Source: Aquamicrobium defluvii (GTDB lineage Bacteria > Pseudomonadota > Alphaproteobacteria > Rhizobiales > Rhizobiaceae). Taken from it: a DNA stretch of 47,350 nucleotides. Below, in pieces: positions 39,786-47,350 of the stretch (positions within the stretch are counted from its first letter, which is position 1; every line of letters begins with the position of its first letter). Below the pieces are notes generated by a model. It did not search any database. It was not told the DNA's origin and saw only the letters and a list, made by a program, of their open reading frames with translations. The position numbers and the translations under genes are program-made. Location: NCBI RefSeq assembly GCF_004363725.1, contig NZ_SNZF01000030.1, forward strand, positions 1 to 47,350. Reading direction: 5' to 3'.

Positions 39786-40681
39786 TGCCCGTCCCTCCGG
39801 CTGAAATGGGAATAGATGTCTTCAAGGCTTGGCGGGATCACGTCGAGGTCGGCAACCTGCGCGCCAAGCGCCGCAATCTGCGAGAGAAGCGGCAGCTTGC
39901 GGGCCTGCTCGCAGGACAGCCGCAACCGGCCATCTCCCGTGCACACCGCTTCGGGGAAAGCCTGCGCGATCGCCGCCTCCTCGCCCGCTGCCGGGGTGAT
40001 GAGCACCACCACCGGCAAGGCCGCCTGCCCCCGCAGCGCAGCCAGCGTGCCTTCCGCCACCAGCCGCCCTCCGGAAAGGATCACGATGCGGTCTGTGCGG
40101 GCCTCCACCTCGGTCAGCACATGCGAGGACAGCAGGATCGCAGTGCCTGCGGCCGCCAGCCCGTCCAGAAGATCGTAGAAATCGCGCCGGGAAACCGGAT
40201 CGAGGCCGGATGTCGGCTCGTCCAGCACCAGAAGGCGCGGCCTGCCGATCAGCGTTTGCGCCAGCCCGACGCGCTGGCGCATGCCCTTGGAATAGCCGCC
40301 GATCCGGCGGCGCGCCGCATGGGCAAGCCCTACCTTTTCAAGAAGGCCCATCGCCAGCTTCGGGTCTTGGCCGCGCAAGGCGAGATAGTAGCGGATCTGC
40401 TCCTCGCCGGTCAGGGCCGGGTGAAACGATGCGTTCTCCGGCAGATAGGCAACCTGCGCGCGAGCTTCGGCAGAGCCGGGCGCGGCCCCGCACACGCTGA
40501 CTGAACCGCTATCGAAAGGGATGAGGCCGAGGACGATCTTCATCATCGTCGACTTGCCCGCGCCATTATGGCCAAGCAGCGCAACGCGCTTGCCCTGCTC
40601 GAGCGCCAGCGAAACGTCGCCCAGTGCTTCGACAGTGTCGAAACGCTTAGTGAGCCGTGAAATCTGCAGCGTCGAGGTCAT
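39782..40681 (-). CDS. nosF: NosF, ATPase of the NosDFY complex
   Basis: A 299-residue ABC ATPase with Walker A LLGHNGAGKSTMMKIVLGL, signature YSKGMRQRVGLAQTLI, Walker B LLVLDEPTSGLDPVSRRDFY and switch LSSHVLTEVEART. The C-terminal extension (about residues 225-299) is as in NosF. ATG 40681 (MTSTLQISRLTK) is chosen by family alignment, and it lies 35 bp inside the 3' end of nosD, so the two genes overlap. The frame is open further upstream, but that part is antisense-like extension inside nosD. Confidence 0.94.
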   Translation of the reverse strand: MTSTLQISRLTKRFDTVEALGDVSLALEQGKRVALLGHNGAGKSTMMKIVLGLIPFDSGSVSVCGAAPGSAEARAQVAYLPENASFHPALTGEEQIRYYLALRGQDPKLAMGLLEKVGLAHAARRRIGGYSKGMRQRVGLAQTLIGRPRLLVLDEPTSGLDPVSRRDFYDLLDGLAAAGTAILLSSHVLTEVEARTDRIVILSGGRLVAEGTLAALRGQAALPVVVLITPAAGEEAAIAQAFPEAVCTGDGRLRLSCEQARKLPLLSQIAALGAQVADLDVIPPSLEDIYSHFSRRDGQ

Positions 40682-41975
40682 CGTTATTTCCTTGGGCCCA
40701 GCGTCCTTGGACTTCGGCCTCAAAACTTTTCGCCTCGTCCGTGACGGCAATCGTCAGGGGGCGCATCAGGGGGAATGAATCGCGCACGCCGCCCGGCAGC
40801 GTGGCGGGGAAACTCTGCTGGCTCCAGCGCACAAGCTGCACGGCGGGCGAACCCGTCAGAAGCGCTGCGGCGGGCTGCGACCACAGGATCTGGTCCATCA
40901 GGTCGTTCGGGCGATAGAAGCTGTCGGCAATGCCGTCGCCGTTCAGGTCGTAGGCCGGGTGGTCGGACCAGAAATTGCCGCGTCCCTCATGGCTCCACTC
41001 CATGTGGCGCGTGCCGACATATTTCACCTGCTCACGGTTGCCCATGAAGGTGTTGGCGGTCAGCACATTGCGCTCGGACCCGGCGGTGAAGTGGATGCCG
41101 ATGCCGCAGCCTTCGAACCGGTTTTCCCAGATCAGGTTCTTGTGGGCGTTGTAGATGAAGAGGCATTTTTTCGTGCCGCCGCGCACCAGATTTCCGGTCA
41201 CGTCCGCATTGTTGGCGTAGTTCAGCATCAGCCCGTGTTCGCGGTCGCCAAGGCTCTGATTGTGCAGGATCTTCGTCCTGTCGGAAAACATGATGGCAAA
41301 GCCCAGATGGTTGCCGACCGAGATGTTCTGCGACACCTCCGTGTTGCGGGTATACATGAAGTGCACGGCAAAGCGCAGGTCGCGCATCAGGTTGCCGCGA
41401 TAGATGCTGTTGGAGCTGGCGTTGGAGAAGATGCCGTCGCGTCCATAGCGGATGGAATTGCCCTCTATCAGTGTGCCGGGGCTGTTCCAGATATAGATGC
41501 CGTTGCCGCGTTCGTTCATATGCGGGTGCTGCGTGCCGACGATTTCGTTGCCGACAACGCGCGCATCGCGGCCGCCATGCACATCGATGCCATGCATGTT
41601 GCCGGTGACGAGCAACCCTTCCACAAGGGCACGGTCCGCCCCCTTCTCGATCTTCACGCCGGAGTCGAGATCCTGGTTCACGTGGCCGGAGCCGGTGACG
41701 GTGAAGCCCGAGAGTGTGATGTCCGGCGCGATCAGGGTGATGACGCTGCCTTCATTGCCCCCGTCGATGACGGCGCCGCGTGGGCCGGAAATGGTCAGCG
41801 GACGGTCGATGGTGACGGGGCCATGATAGACCCCGTCGACCAGTTTGAGCACGTCGCCGGGCTCAGCCCCGGCGACGGCCTGCGCGAGGCTGCCCGTTCC
41901 CGGCGCGACCTCCCGCTCCGCCGTGGCCAGAGGCGCGGCGAAGACGAGGCCGATAAGAAGGACAGCCGCACGCAT
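40647..41975 (-). CDS. nosD: NosD, periplasmic maturation protein for the CuZ centre
   Basis: A 442-residue right-handed beta-helix protein with a signal peptide (MRAAVLLIGLVFAAPLATA). Repeating carbohydrate-binding/CASH-type turns are visible (GNGIYIWNSPGTLIEGN, GRDGIFSNASSNSIYRGN, FMYTRNTEVSQN, GLMLNYANNADVTGN). The conserved C-terminal part includes GNFWSDHPAYDLNGDGIADSF followed by YRPND. NosD receives copper and sulfur species and matures CuZ of NosZ with NosF and NosY. ATG 41975 lies 3 bp past the nosZ stop codon. The upstream open frame is within nosZ and is not used. Confidence 0.95.
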   Translation of the reverse strand: MRAAVLLIGLVFAAPLATAEREVAPGTGSLAQAVAGAEPGDVLKLVDGVYHGPVTIDRPLTISGPRGAVIDGGNEGSVITLIAPDITLSGFTVTGSGHVNQDLDSGVKIEKGADRALVEGLLVTGNMHGIDVHGGRDARVVGNEIVGTQHPHMNERGNGIYIWNSPGTLIEGNSIRYGRDGIFSNASSNSIYRGNLMRDLRFAVHFMYTRNTEVSQNISVGNHLGFAIMFSDRTKILHNQSLGDREHGLMLNYANNADVTGNLVRGGTKKCLFIYNAHKNLIWENRFEGCGIGIHFTAGSERNVLTANTFMGNREQVKYVGTRHMEWSHEGRGNFWSDHPAYDLNGDGIADSFYRPNDLMDQILWSQPAAALLTGSPAVQLVRWSQQSFPATLPGGVRDSFPLMRPLTIAVTDEAKSFEAEVQGRWAQGNNDDLDAADFTAH

Positions 41976-41977
41976 GA

Positions 41978-43936
41978 TCAGGCCTCCTTCGGCTCGACGA
42001 ACATGCGCCCGCGCATTTCCATGTGCAGCGCATGGCAGAACCACTGGCAATAGTACCAGTACACGCCGGGCGTCGCGGCCACGAACGTTACCGACGAGGT
42101 CTGCTGCGGCCCCACTTCCATCGCCACGCCATGGTTGCCCATGGTGAAGCCGTGCGTGAGATCGTCGATCTCGTCGAGATTGGTGACGATGATCGTCACC
42201 TCGTCGCCTTCCTTGACGGTGAAGCTCTCGACACTGAAGGCCGGCGCAACCGAGGTCATGTAGACGCGGACCTTGTTGCCATCGCGAACCACCTCGTCGG
42301 TCCATTCATCGATATTGACGCCATCCTTTTCCGCCTGCGCGCGCGTTTCGGCCCACATCGGGTCGTTGCGGTCCCACACGGACTTGATGTTCGACATGAT
42401 CGAGGGATGAACGGCGATCGCATCATGCGGCTCGGCGAAGGTCGGGCCATCGTGCACCAGCACCATCTTGTCGCCGGAAATGTCGATGAGCTGGTCGTTT
42501 TCCGGCTTCAGCGGCCCCACATTGAGGAAGCGGTCCTTGGAAAACTTGCACAGGCACACCAGCCAGTCGCTGGTGGCGTCCAGCGTCTCGCCCATCACCG
42601 TCTTCAGGTGGCCGGGCTGATAGTGAACGTCGATCTTGTCCTTGATCGGATCCACCTTTTCGCCGGCATGGGCGCGGATGGCCTCGTCGATGTTCCACTT
42701 AACCACCTGGCTGTCGAGGAAGAGCGAGGTATAGGCGTTGCCGCGTCCGTCGAAGGCAGTGTGAAGCGGACCAAGGCCAAGCTGCGGTTCGGCCACAACG
42801 GCGCTGCGCGGTTCGGCGTTCTCGTAGAACAGAGCGTCGAACCTGGTCACATCCAGAACGGTTACCGTCGGCGAAAGCTTGCCGTTGATGACCAGATGCT
42901 TCTTGTCCGGCGCCATGTTGCAGCCGTGCGGGTTGTTGGCGATGGGGATGTAGCGGGTGAAGAGGGACTTGGCCTCCTTGCGCCCGTCCAGCACCTTGAC
43001 GCCGTTGATCTCTTCATACTGCCCGGCGGCGATGGCCTTCTCGATCTCGGCGATGTTGAAGACCACCACATGGTCCATTTCGGACTTGGTCATCTCTTCC
43101 AGCGTCATACCCATTTCGGAGTTGTAGCTGGTCGAGAACGCCCACTTGCCTTCATAGTCGGCGTCGCAGTTGTCGAGATTGCCGGAAACCTGAACCTGCC
43201 AGGCCACTTCCCACTTGTCGGCATCGACCGCGGTGAAGATGTTCACATAGGTCGACACGTCCGTCATGGTCGAGCCGTCATTGTTCAGCGGCGCTTCGTC
43301 TTCGCCGTTGCAGAACACGTAGTTGGAGCGCGGCCACTTCTGCGGGCGCAGGCCGTGGATGCCCTTGGCGTTGGGAATCTCAAGGATCGCGTCGGTTTTC
43401 ATGACGTCGCAGCGCACGCGGGCAACGCGCGTGTTGGCCTTGTCGTTCATGAACAGATAGCGGCCGTCATACTTGCCTTCGGTGAAGGACATGTGGACGT
43501 GGTGAAGATCGCCATTGTCATGAATCTTCTTGCCGTTGGCGGCGAGCTGTTTCTTCGTCTTCTCCGTCATGGTGCGCTGGTGGATGCGGATCGACTCGTT
43601 GGTCTGGCCCCAGCCTGTTGCCGAGCAGCGGTTGAACACCGGCACGCGCATCAGTTCGCGCATGGAGGGAATGCCCAGAATGCGCATTTCGCCGGTCTGT
43701 CCCGAGGACCAGAAGCCGTAATAGTCGTCAAGCTGGCTGGGCGCTACGGAGCCATCGGCCCCCGCCGCCCGCGCGCTGCCGCCACTCATGGCCGTGGCTG
43801 CGCCGGTCACGCCAAGCCCCAGCGCGGCCGGGCCCATCACAAGGCTGCCGCCAAACGCGCTTGCCGCTACCGCGCCGCCGGCGCTGGCACCAAGCAGGGT
43901 GCGGCGGCTAAGCCCCTTTTTCACCGTGGATTCCAT
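41978..43936 (-). CDS. nosZ: Nitrous oxide reductase, clade I (Tat-exported)
   Basis: A 652-residue N2O reductase that reduces N2O to N2 in the periplasm. The twin-arginine leader is GLSRRTLLGASAGGAVAAS (clade I). The beta-propeller carries CuZ histidines, with DLHHVHMSF and NNPHGCNMAPDKKH clear. The C-terminal cupredoxin domain has THGFTMGNHGVAMEVGP and the CuA ligand motif YYCQWFCHALHMEMRG. Length is normal. The start MESTVKKGLS at 43936 is 16 bp after the nosR stop. Electrons probably arrive from the pseudoazurin encoded at 46542-46982. Confidence 0.97.
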   Translation of the reverse strand: MESTVKKGLSRRTLLGASAGGAVAASAFGGSLVMGPAALGLGVTGAATAMSGGSARAAGADGSVAPSQLDDYYGFWSSGQTGEMRILGIPSMRELMRVPVFNRCSATGWGQTNESIRIHQRTMTEKTKKQLAANGKKIHDNGDLHHVHMSFTEGKYDGRYLFMNDKANTRVARVRCDVMKTDAILEIPNAKGIHGLRPQKWPRSNYVFCNGEDEAPLNNDGSTMTDVSTYVNIFTAVDADKWEVAWQVQVSGNLDNCDADYEGKWAFSTSYNSEMGMTLEEMTKSEMDHVVVFNIAEIEKAIAAGQYEEINGVKVLDGRKEAKSLFTRYIPIANNPHGCNMAPDKKHLVINGKLSPTVTVLDVTRFDALFYENAEPRSAVVAEPQLGLGPLHTAFDGRGNAYTSLFLDSQVVKWNIDEAIRAHAGEKVDPIKDKIDVHYQPGHLKTVMGETLDATSDWLVCLCKFSKDRFLNVGPLKPENDQLIDISGDKMVLVHDGPTFAEPHDAIAVHPSIMSNIKSVWDRNDPMWAETRAQAEKDGVNIDEWTDEVVRDGNKVRVYMTSVAPAFSVESFTVKEGDEVTIIVTNLDEIDDLTHGFTMGNHGVAMEVGPQQTSSVTFVAATPGVYWYYCQWFCHALHMEMRGRMFVEPKEA

Positions 43937-43952
43937 ATTCCAACTCCTTTGG

Positions 43953-46169
43953 TTAAACTTCAGAAACGCCAGCCCGGACCACCGTGGGCTGCCCGACAGA
44001 CGGGCCACGCGGCCCGGAAGGCGTGCTTTCCGCCAACTTCTCCCGACGCTTCATCTTCTTGATCACGACGGGACAAGTCGTCTTGGACTGGTAGAGCACC
44101 TGGCAGTGCAGGCAGTTGATGCACTCGTTGGGGTTGATCTCGCCCGTGGGGTGGATCGACTGCACCGGACACTGGTTTGCGCAGGTCTGGCAGGGGTTGC
44201 CGCACTCATGGTAGCGCTTGAGCCAGTCGAACATCCGCAGCCGCGCAGGGATCGCCAGCGCCGCCCCAAGAGGGCAGAGGTAGCGGCAATAGAAGCGCTC
44301 CACGAACAGGCCGGCCATCAAAAGCGCAGCGGCATAGGCAACGAAGGGCCAGGCACGCATGAATTTCAGGATGATCGCCGTCTTGAAAGGCTCAACCTCA
44401 GCCAGATGCTCCGCCTGCTCGATGGAGACCAGGGAGACGCCGAACAGCCCAAGGAAGATCATGTATTTGACTGGCCAGAGCCGCTCGTGCAGCCCCCATG
44501 GCAGGGTCCATTGCGGGATGCGCAGCTTGCGGGCGATCTGGTTGGTCAGTTCCTGCAAAGCGCCGAACGGGCACAGCCAGCCGCAATAGGCCCCACGCCC
44601 CCAGAACAGAAGGGCAGCCGCCACCGCAAACCACAGGATGAAGGTCAGCGGGTCGAGCAGGAAAGCCTGCCAGCTGAAGCCGTTCACCAGGCTTCCGAAC
44701 AGGGCCATGAGATTGACGACGGAAAGCTGCGCATTGGCATACCAGCCAAGGAACACCAGCGTGACCGTGAGGAAGCAGATGCGGAAGACATAGAACCAGC
44801 GCTCGTTCCTGACTGCGAAAGTCTGGAAAAAGAACACACCCGTCAGCACCGTCAGCATGGCGCCGAGCACGGCGATCTTCAGCTTGGAATCCATCCATAT
44901 CCGCTTCCACAGCTCTGCCTGTGCGGCGCCCTCACCACGGTCGGCGACAGCCGCGGCCTCCGGTTGTGGCGCAGGCTGCGCAATGGCGCGCAGATATTTC
45001 TGCGGAAGCTGGTAGCCGAGATCGAATGTGTGGAACACCTTCTCGATCGGCCCGACCTCGCGCTGTACCAGAAGCTGGATGCGGAACGGCTTTGTCGGGT
45101 CGAAGCCGACATCGGCAGGAATGCGAAACAGATCCTTTTCCACGAAATCAGGCGCACCATCGGCAGCGATGGTCGAAAGACGCCGGTGGTCGCGGTCGCG
45201 GAAGCGCACCGATACATCGTCCTGGATCAGCACGACCCGGTCGAAGATGCCGCCGCGCACATAGCCCGACCCCTTGAAGGAATAGAGCCCGCGCCCCATC
45301 AGCGCGATGGCGTTTTCGCCGTCTTTGAGCCAGCTTTTCAGATTGGCCGCCTCGGCGCTGCCCAGCAGCCCTTCGGCCACCGGCGGCACGGAAACCAGCG
45401 CGGCCTGCAATTCGATGAACAGCGTCTCCGGCGCGTCGGTCAGCGCCCGCTCGCGCGCTCTCGTATCGGCATGCGCTGCAAAGGCGTCGTTGACCTGCCC
45501 GACATCGAGCGTAAGCCTGCGCACCGTACCGTCGCCTTCGGCCTCGAACCAGTCCGCAGGCGCGGCCGCATCCGGATCGATTTCAAAGCTGGGCCCGGCA
45601 TCGGCCTGTTCGGGCGTCAGGCCACCGAGGCCAAGCGCACGGGCAACCTTGAGGCCGGAACGGATGATCGAGTCGTCGATCACCATCACCGTCACCGTCG
45701 CCCCGGAAATGATGTCGACATCATGCGCGGTGCCGCCGGCCTTCGCTTCGGCCAGCAGATCAAGTCCGGCATAGCCTTCAACGAAGGCTTTCACCTTGGC
45801 TTCGGGGATACCGATCAGGACGATCGGCTCGGAATGCTTCACCAGTTGCACGCCGAGAATGCGGGCATCCTTGCCGACGGCAACGAGCGAATGGATGGGC
45901 TTGCCCGAATATCCAGTCGTGCCGACAAAGTCGGATGTGATGAACGCCCAGGCGACCGTTTCACCATCCTTCAGGACGGGAGCGACGGGGAGGTCGCTGC
46001 GGATCGGCCCGAAGCCATCGGCATCCGGCACCAGTTTGGAAGCAACCGCCGAAGGCAGATACTCCTGCAATACGGAAGCTGCGGAGGCACCGCCCGCCCA
46101 ACTCACTATCGCGCTCAGGAGAAGTAAAAAACGCAGGAGACTCATCGCGCCATTCATCCGGTATGTCAT
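43953..46169 (-). CDS. nosR: NosR, transmembrane iron-sulfur flavoprotein
   Basis: A 738-residue membrane protein needed for nosZ expression and electron supply. Signal-like segment SLLRFLLLLSAIVSWAG is followed by a periplasmic FMN-binding domain, whose covalent site is the threonine in DIISGATVTVMV (modified by NosX). Five to six membrane helices carry the cytoplasmic CxxxCP motifs GAYCGWLCPFGALQ and FYCRYLCPLGAA, and the C-terminus holds two ferredoxin-type clusters (CGNPCQTCANQCP, CINCLHCQ...CPVV). The first ATG is 46169. The predicted transcription start (about 46170) would make it leaderless, so ATG 46157 or 46145 may be the real start. Confidence 0.95.
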   Translation of the reverse strand: MTYRMNGAMSLLRFLLLLSAIVSWAGGASAASVLQEYLPSAVASKLVPDADGFGPIRSDLPVAPVLKDGETVAWAFITSDFVGTTGYSGKPIHSLVAVGKDARILGVQLVKHSEPIVLIGIPEAKVKAFVEGYAGLDLLAEAKAGGTAHDVDIISGATVTVMVIDDSIIRSGLKVARALGLGGLTPEQADAGPSFEIDPDAAAPADWFEAEGDGTVRRLTLDVGQVNDAFAAHADTRARERALTDAPETLFIELQAALVSVPPVAEGLLGSAEAANLKSWLKDGENAIALMGRGLYSFKGSGYVRGGIFDRVVLIQDDVSVRFRDRDHRRLSTIAADGAPDFVEKDLFRIPADVGFDPTKPFRIQLLVQREVGPIEKVFHTFDLGYQLPQKYLRAIAQPAPQPEAAAVADRGEGAAQAELWKRIWMDSKLKIAVLGAMLTVLTGVFFFQTFAVRNERWFYVFRICFLTVTLVFLGWYANAQLSVVNLMALFGSLVNGFSWQAFLLDPLTFILWFAVAAALLFWGRGAYCGWLCPFGALQELTNQIARKLRIPQWTLPWGLHERLWPVKYMIFLGLFGVSLVSIEQAEHLAEVEPFKTAIILKFMRAWPFVAYAAALLMAGLFVERFYCRYLCPLGAALAIPARLRMFDWLKRYHECGNPCQTCANQCPVQSIHPTGEINPNECINCLHCQVLYQSKTTCPVVIKKMKRREKLAESTPSGPRGPSVGQPTVVRAGVSEV

Positions 46170-46176
46170 GACCGGA

Positions 46177-46218
46177 TTGCTAGACGGGGTTGGGGCGGGG
46201 CTCTTTGCGCCATATCAA
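46177..46218 (-). promoter_or_regulatory. nosR promoter with an FNR/NnrR-family box
   Basis: Read leftward, TTGAT-ATGG-CGCAA (46218-46205) combines an FNR/DNR half-site with an NnrR-type CGCAA half. Centred at 46211.5, it would place transcription start near 46170 in a class II (-41.5) promoter. TAGCAA at 46182-46177 sits where the -10 box should be. The same type of box precedes the pseudoazurin gene. Confidence 0.65.
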
Positions 46219-46498
46219 TCAGGAACGGATTGGCCTGCGACATAATGGGCTGACGCAAGGCAGCACCCGCAAATTCCTGCCGACAGGTTCAGGCGGCAAT
46301 CGCATCATGACGACAAGCGTCATCGGGCGAATGGCGGGGGATCTGGCGCGGGTGCAGCAAATGGCTTTGCCGCCCCGATGAAAAGACCGGGGCGACAGCA
46401 TTCGGAAGTGACGAAAAATGTTGCCTGCTCGCAGGCTCATGCGGAAAGCCGCCAGAGGAAGAAGGCGGCCGCTGCGGATAACCGGGAATAAAACAGCA

Positions 46499-46533
46499 AG
46501 GGCGGGCGGCCATCCGTCTGGCCTGCCCGCCCT
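46499..46533 (-). terminator. Terminator of the pseudoazurin gene
   Basis: Arms GGGCGGGC / GCCCGCCC extend inward through GGCCA / TGGCC with one bulged base, around loop TCCGTC, 8 bp beyond the stop codon. Leftward of the stem the transcript reads TTGCTGTTTTATT, a T-rich tail. Good evidence for intrinsic termination. Confidence 0.8.
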
Positions 46534-46541
46534 GCAAGCAG

Positions 46542-46982
46542 TCAGTTGGCCGGCAGTTCGCTGAACAGCCGTTCGAACACCTTCTTGGCCTTGCCGGGGT
46601 GCTTGATGGCTTTGACCTCTTCCAGATTACCCGGCGTACCGACGACGATCATCGCGACCATGCCCATGCCGTAATGGGGCGTGCATTTCACGCCATAAAT
46701 GCCCTCCTTCTCGACGGTGACGGTCACCTCCTCATTGATCTTGCCTTTGAAGGGCTCGGCCCCCTCCGGGATCATGCCCTTGATGCTTTCGGCATCGTGG
46801 GACTTGTCGGTCGGCACGAAGGTGACGGTGTCGCCGGGCTCCGCAATGATGAGATCGGGCTGGAACACCATTGTGCCCTTCTCGCCCTTGTTCAGCATCT
46901 GCACCTGATGGTCGGCCGCCTGAACGGCTCCGGCCAGCAGAACGGCGACTATCGCAACCGGAAATGCGAGTTTGTATCTCAT
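46542..46982 (-). CDS. Pseudoazurin (type 1 blue copper protein)
   Basis: A 146-residue periplasmic electron carrier. Signal peptide MRYKLAFPVAIVAVLLAG with cleavage after VQA; the mature protein begins ADHQVQMLNKG. The copper ligands are visible as His in TDKSHDAESI and Cys, His and Met in GVKCTPHYGMGMVAMI. ATG 46982 fits pseudoazurins; the open frame extends upstream but lacks a leader. It donates electrons to denitrification reductases, here most likely NosZ, whose operon is just downstream on the same strand. An FNR-type box with matching -10 lies 70-85 bp upstream of the start codon. Confidence 0.93.
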   Translation of the reverse strand: MRYKLAFPVAIVAVLLAGAVQAADHQVQMLNKGEKGTMVFQPDLIIAEPGDTVTFVPTDKSHDAESIKGMIPEGAEPFKGKINEEVTVTVEKEGIYGVKCTPHYGMGMVAMIVVGTPGNLEEVKAIKHPGKAKKVFERLFSELPAN

Positions 46983-47024
46983 GGTACGGTTTTCCCTCTT
47001 GTGGGGGTTCAGTTTTTCGATGCC

Positions 47025-47066
47025 TCTATAGGCTTGACCGCCACCGCCAACTTTGATGCAACGCAA
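47025..47066 (-). promoter_or_regulatory. Pseudoazurin promoter with an FNR/NnrR-family box
   Basis: TTGAT-GCAA-CGCAA lies at 47053-47066 on the + strand (the same plan as the nosR box, in the opposite orientation). Its centre at 47059.5 is 41.5 bp from a start at about 47018, and TATAGA at 47030-47025 is a good -10 box for that start. This is the class II arrangement of FNR-family activators. Confidence 0.72.
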
Positions 47067-47266
47067 ACAATCCGCTCCCGAAGCGGGAGTGTGGGCGTGA
47101 AGTGACGTGCATGTGGGATTTGCATGTTTCTGCGCGCACGGCCGCACGCAGGAAAGCCAACTCCATTTCTGCAACTTCCGATGCCGAACACGACAACGGG
47201 CCGGCCGTGTCATCATCGGCCTTGAGGATGAGGGGCTGGTGCCCACCTTCATGCCAGCAACTGTGT

Positions 47267-47350
47267 CTAGGCGGCTTTGCCTGTCTGCCATGGCGTAGCG
47301 GTTTTGAGGACGGCGTTTGCGGTTACGACCAGCCTGCGTGCGCCTGCAAT
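47267..47350 (-). mobile_element. C-terminal end of a transposase, probably IS110 family (partial)
   Basis: The leftward frame entering at the right edge reads IAGARRLVVTANAV then LKTATPWQTGKAA and stops with TAG at 47267. The pattern RKL(L/V)V..NA.L+...PWQ is the usual end of IS110/IS116/IS902 transposases. Only 27 residues are inside the window, so neither family nor intactness is certain. The 180 bp to its left (about 47085-47266) carry no gene and may include the end of the insertion sequence. Confidence 0.6.

Larger units (their letters stand above)
46170..46541. other. 372 bp between the pseudoazurin and nosR genes
   Basis: It contains the nosR promoter with an FNR-family box at 46205-46218 on the left and the pseudoazurin terminator at 46499-46533 on the right. 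The rest (about 46220-46495) has no open frame that I can support. Confidence 0.6.

Overview
The window is GC-rich and densely coded. Its gene content points to an alphaproteobacterium of the Hyphomicrobiales (Mesorhizobium/Nitratireductor-like): a nosRZDFYLX operon with pseudoazurin, a RutR-type regulator, fused LivM-LivG, and many ATGA-overlapped operons. The species cannot be fixed from the sequence. I see no tRNA, rRNA or CRISPR array. Only the right edge shows a mobile element, the end of an IS110-like transposase.

Region 1 (1-11037) is a coenzyme F420 island joined to hydantoin/dihydropyrimidine catabolism. Leftward from about 6840 run cofG, cofH, cofD, a fused cofC-cofE, fno (F420:NADP oxidoreductase), one F420-type luciferase-like (LLM) oxidoreductase and the start of an N-carbamoyl amidohydrolase. 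Divergent from these are an NCS1 permease and a dihydropyrimidinase/hydantoinase, followed by a convergent RutR-like regulator. The shared upstream region holds a 35-bp palindrome, part of which resembles a RutR operator. The window contains both hydrolytic steps of reductive pyrimidine breakdown but no flavin/iron-sulfur dihydropyrimidine dehydrogenase. My main hypothesis is that the F420-dependent LLM enzyme, recharged by Fno, performs the redox step of a pyrimidine or hydantoin pathway.

Region 2 (11507-22438) looks like a private sigma-54 regulon. It holds an rpoN paralogue, a sigma-54 activator with no sensor domain, an oligopeptide-type ABC importer, a C45-type acyltransferase/amidohydrolase and an AtuA/DUF4387 pair. 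Two -24/-12 promoter candidates, before the binding-protein gene and before the AtuA gene, each have TGCGTGAA-type repeats about 85-140 bp upstream, as expected for an enhancer.

Region 3 (22583-37151) is a ten-gene leftward CoA-thioester catabolic operon (CoA-transferase A/B, SnoaL-like, MBL hydrolase, thiolase, Cat1/RipA-like transferase, GST, acyl-CoA dehydrogenase, MaoC-like hydratase, CitE-like lyase) ending in a strong terminator. Opposite it lie an IclR/PcaR-type regulator and a LivKH-MG-F importer. Five copies of a GTCCG-N5-CGGAC-type operator, two of them in tandem pairs 19 bp apart, tie the operon and the importer to the regulator. The substrate is unknown, probably an organic acid or an aromatic/alicyclic breakdown product.

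Region 4 (37422-47066) is the leftward nitrous oxide reductase operon nosRZDFYLX and, upstream, a pseudoazurin gene. Both promoters carry a TTGAT-N4-CGCAA box at the spacing of an FNR-family activator. Region 5 (47267-47350) is the transposase end.
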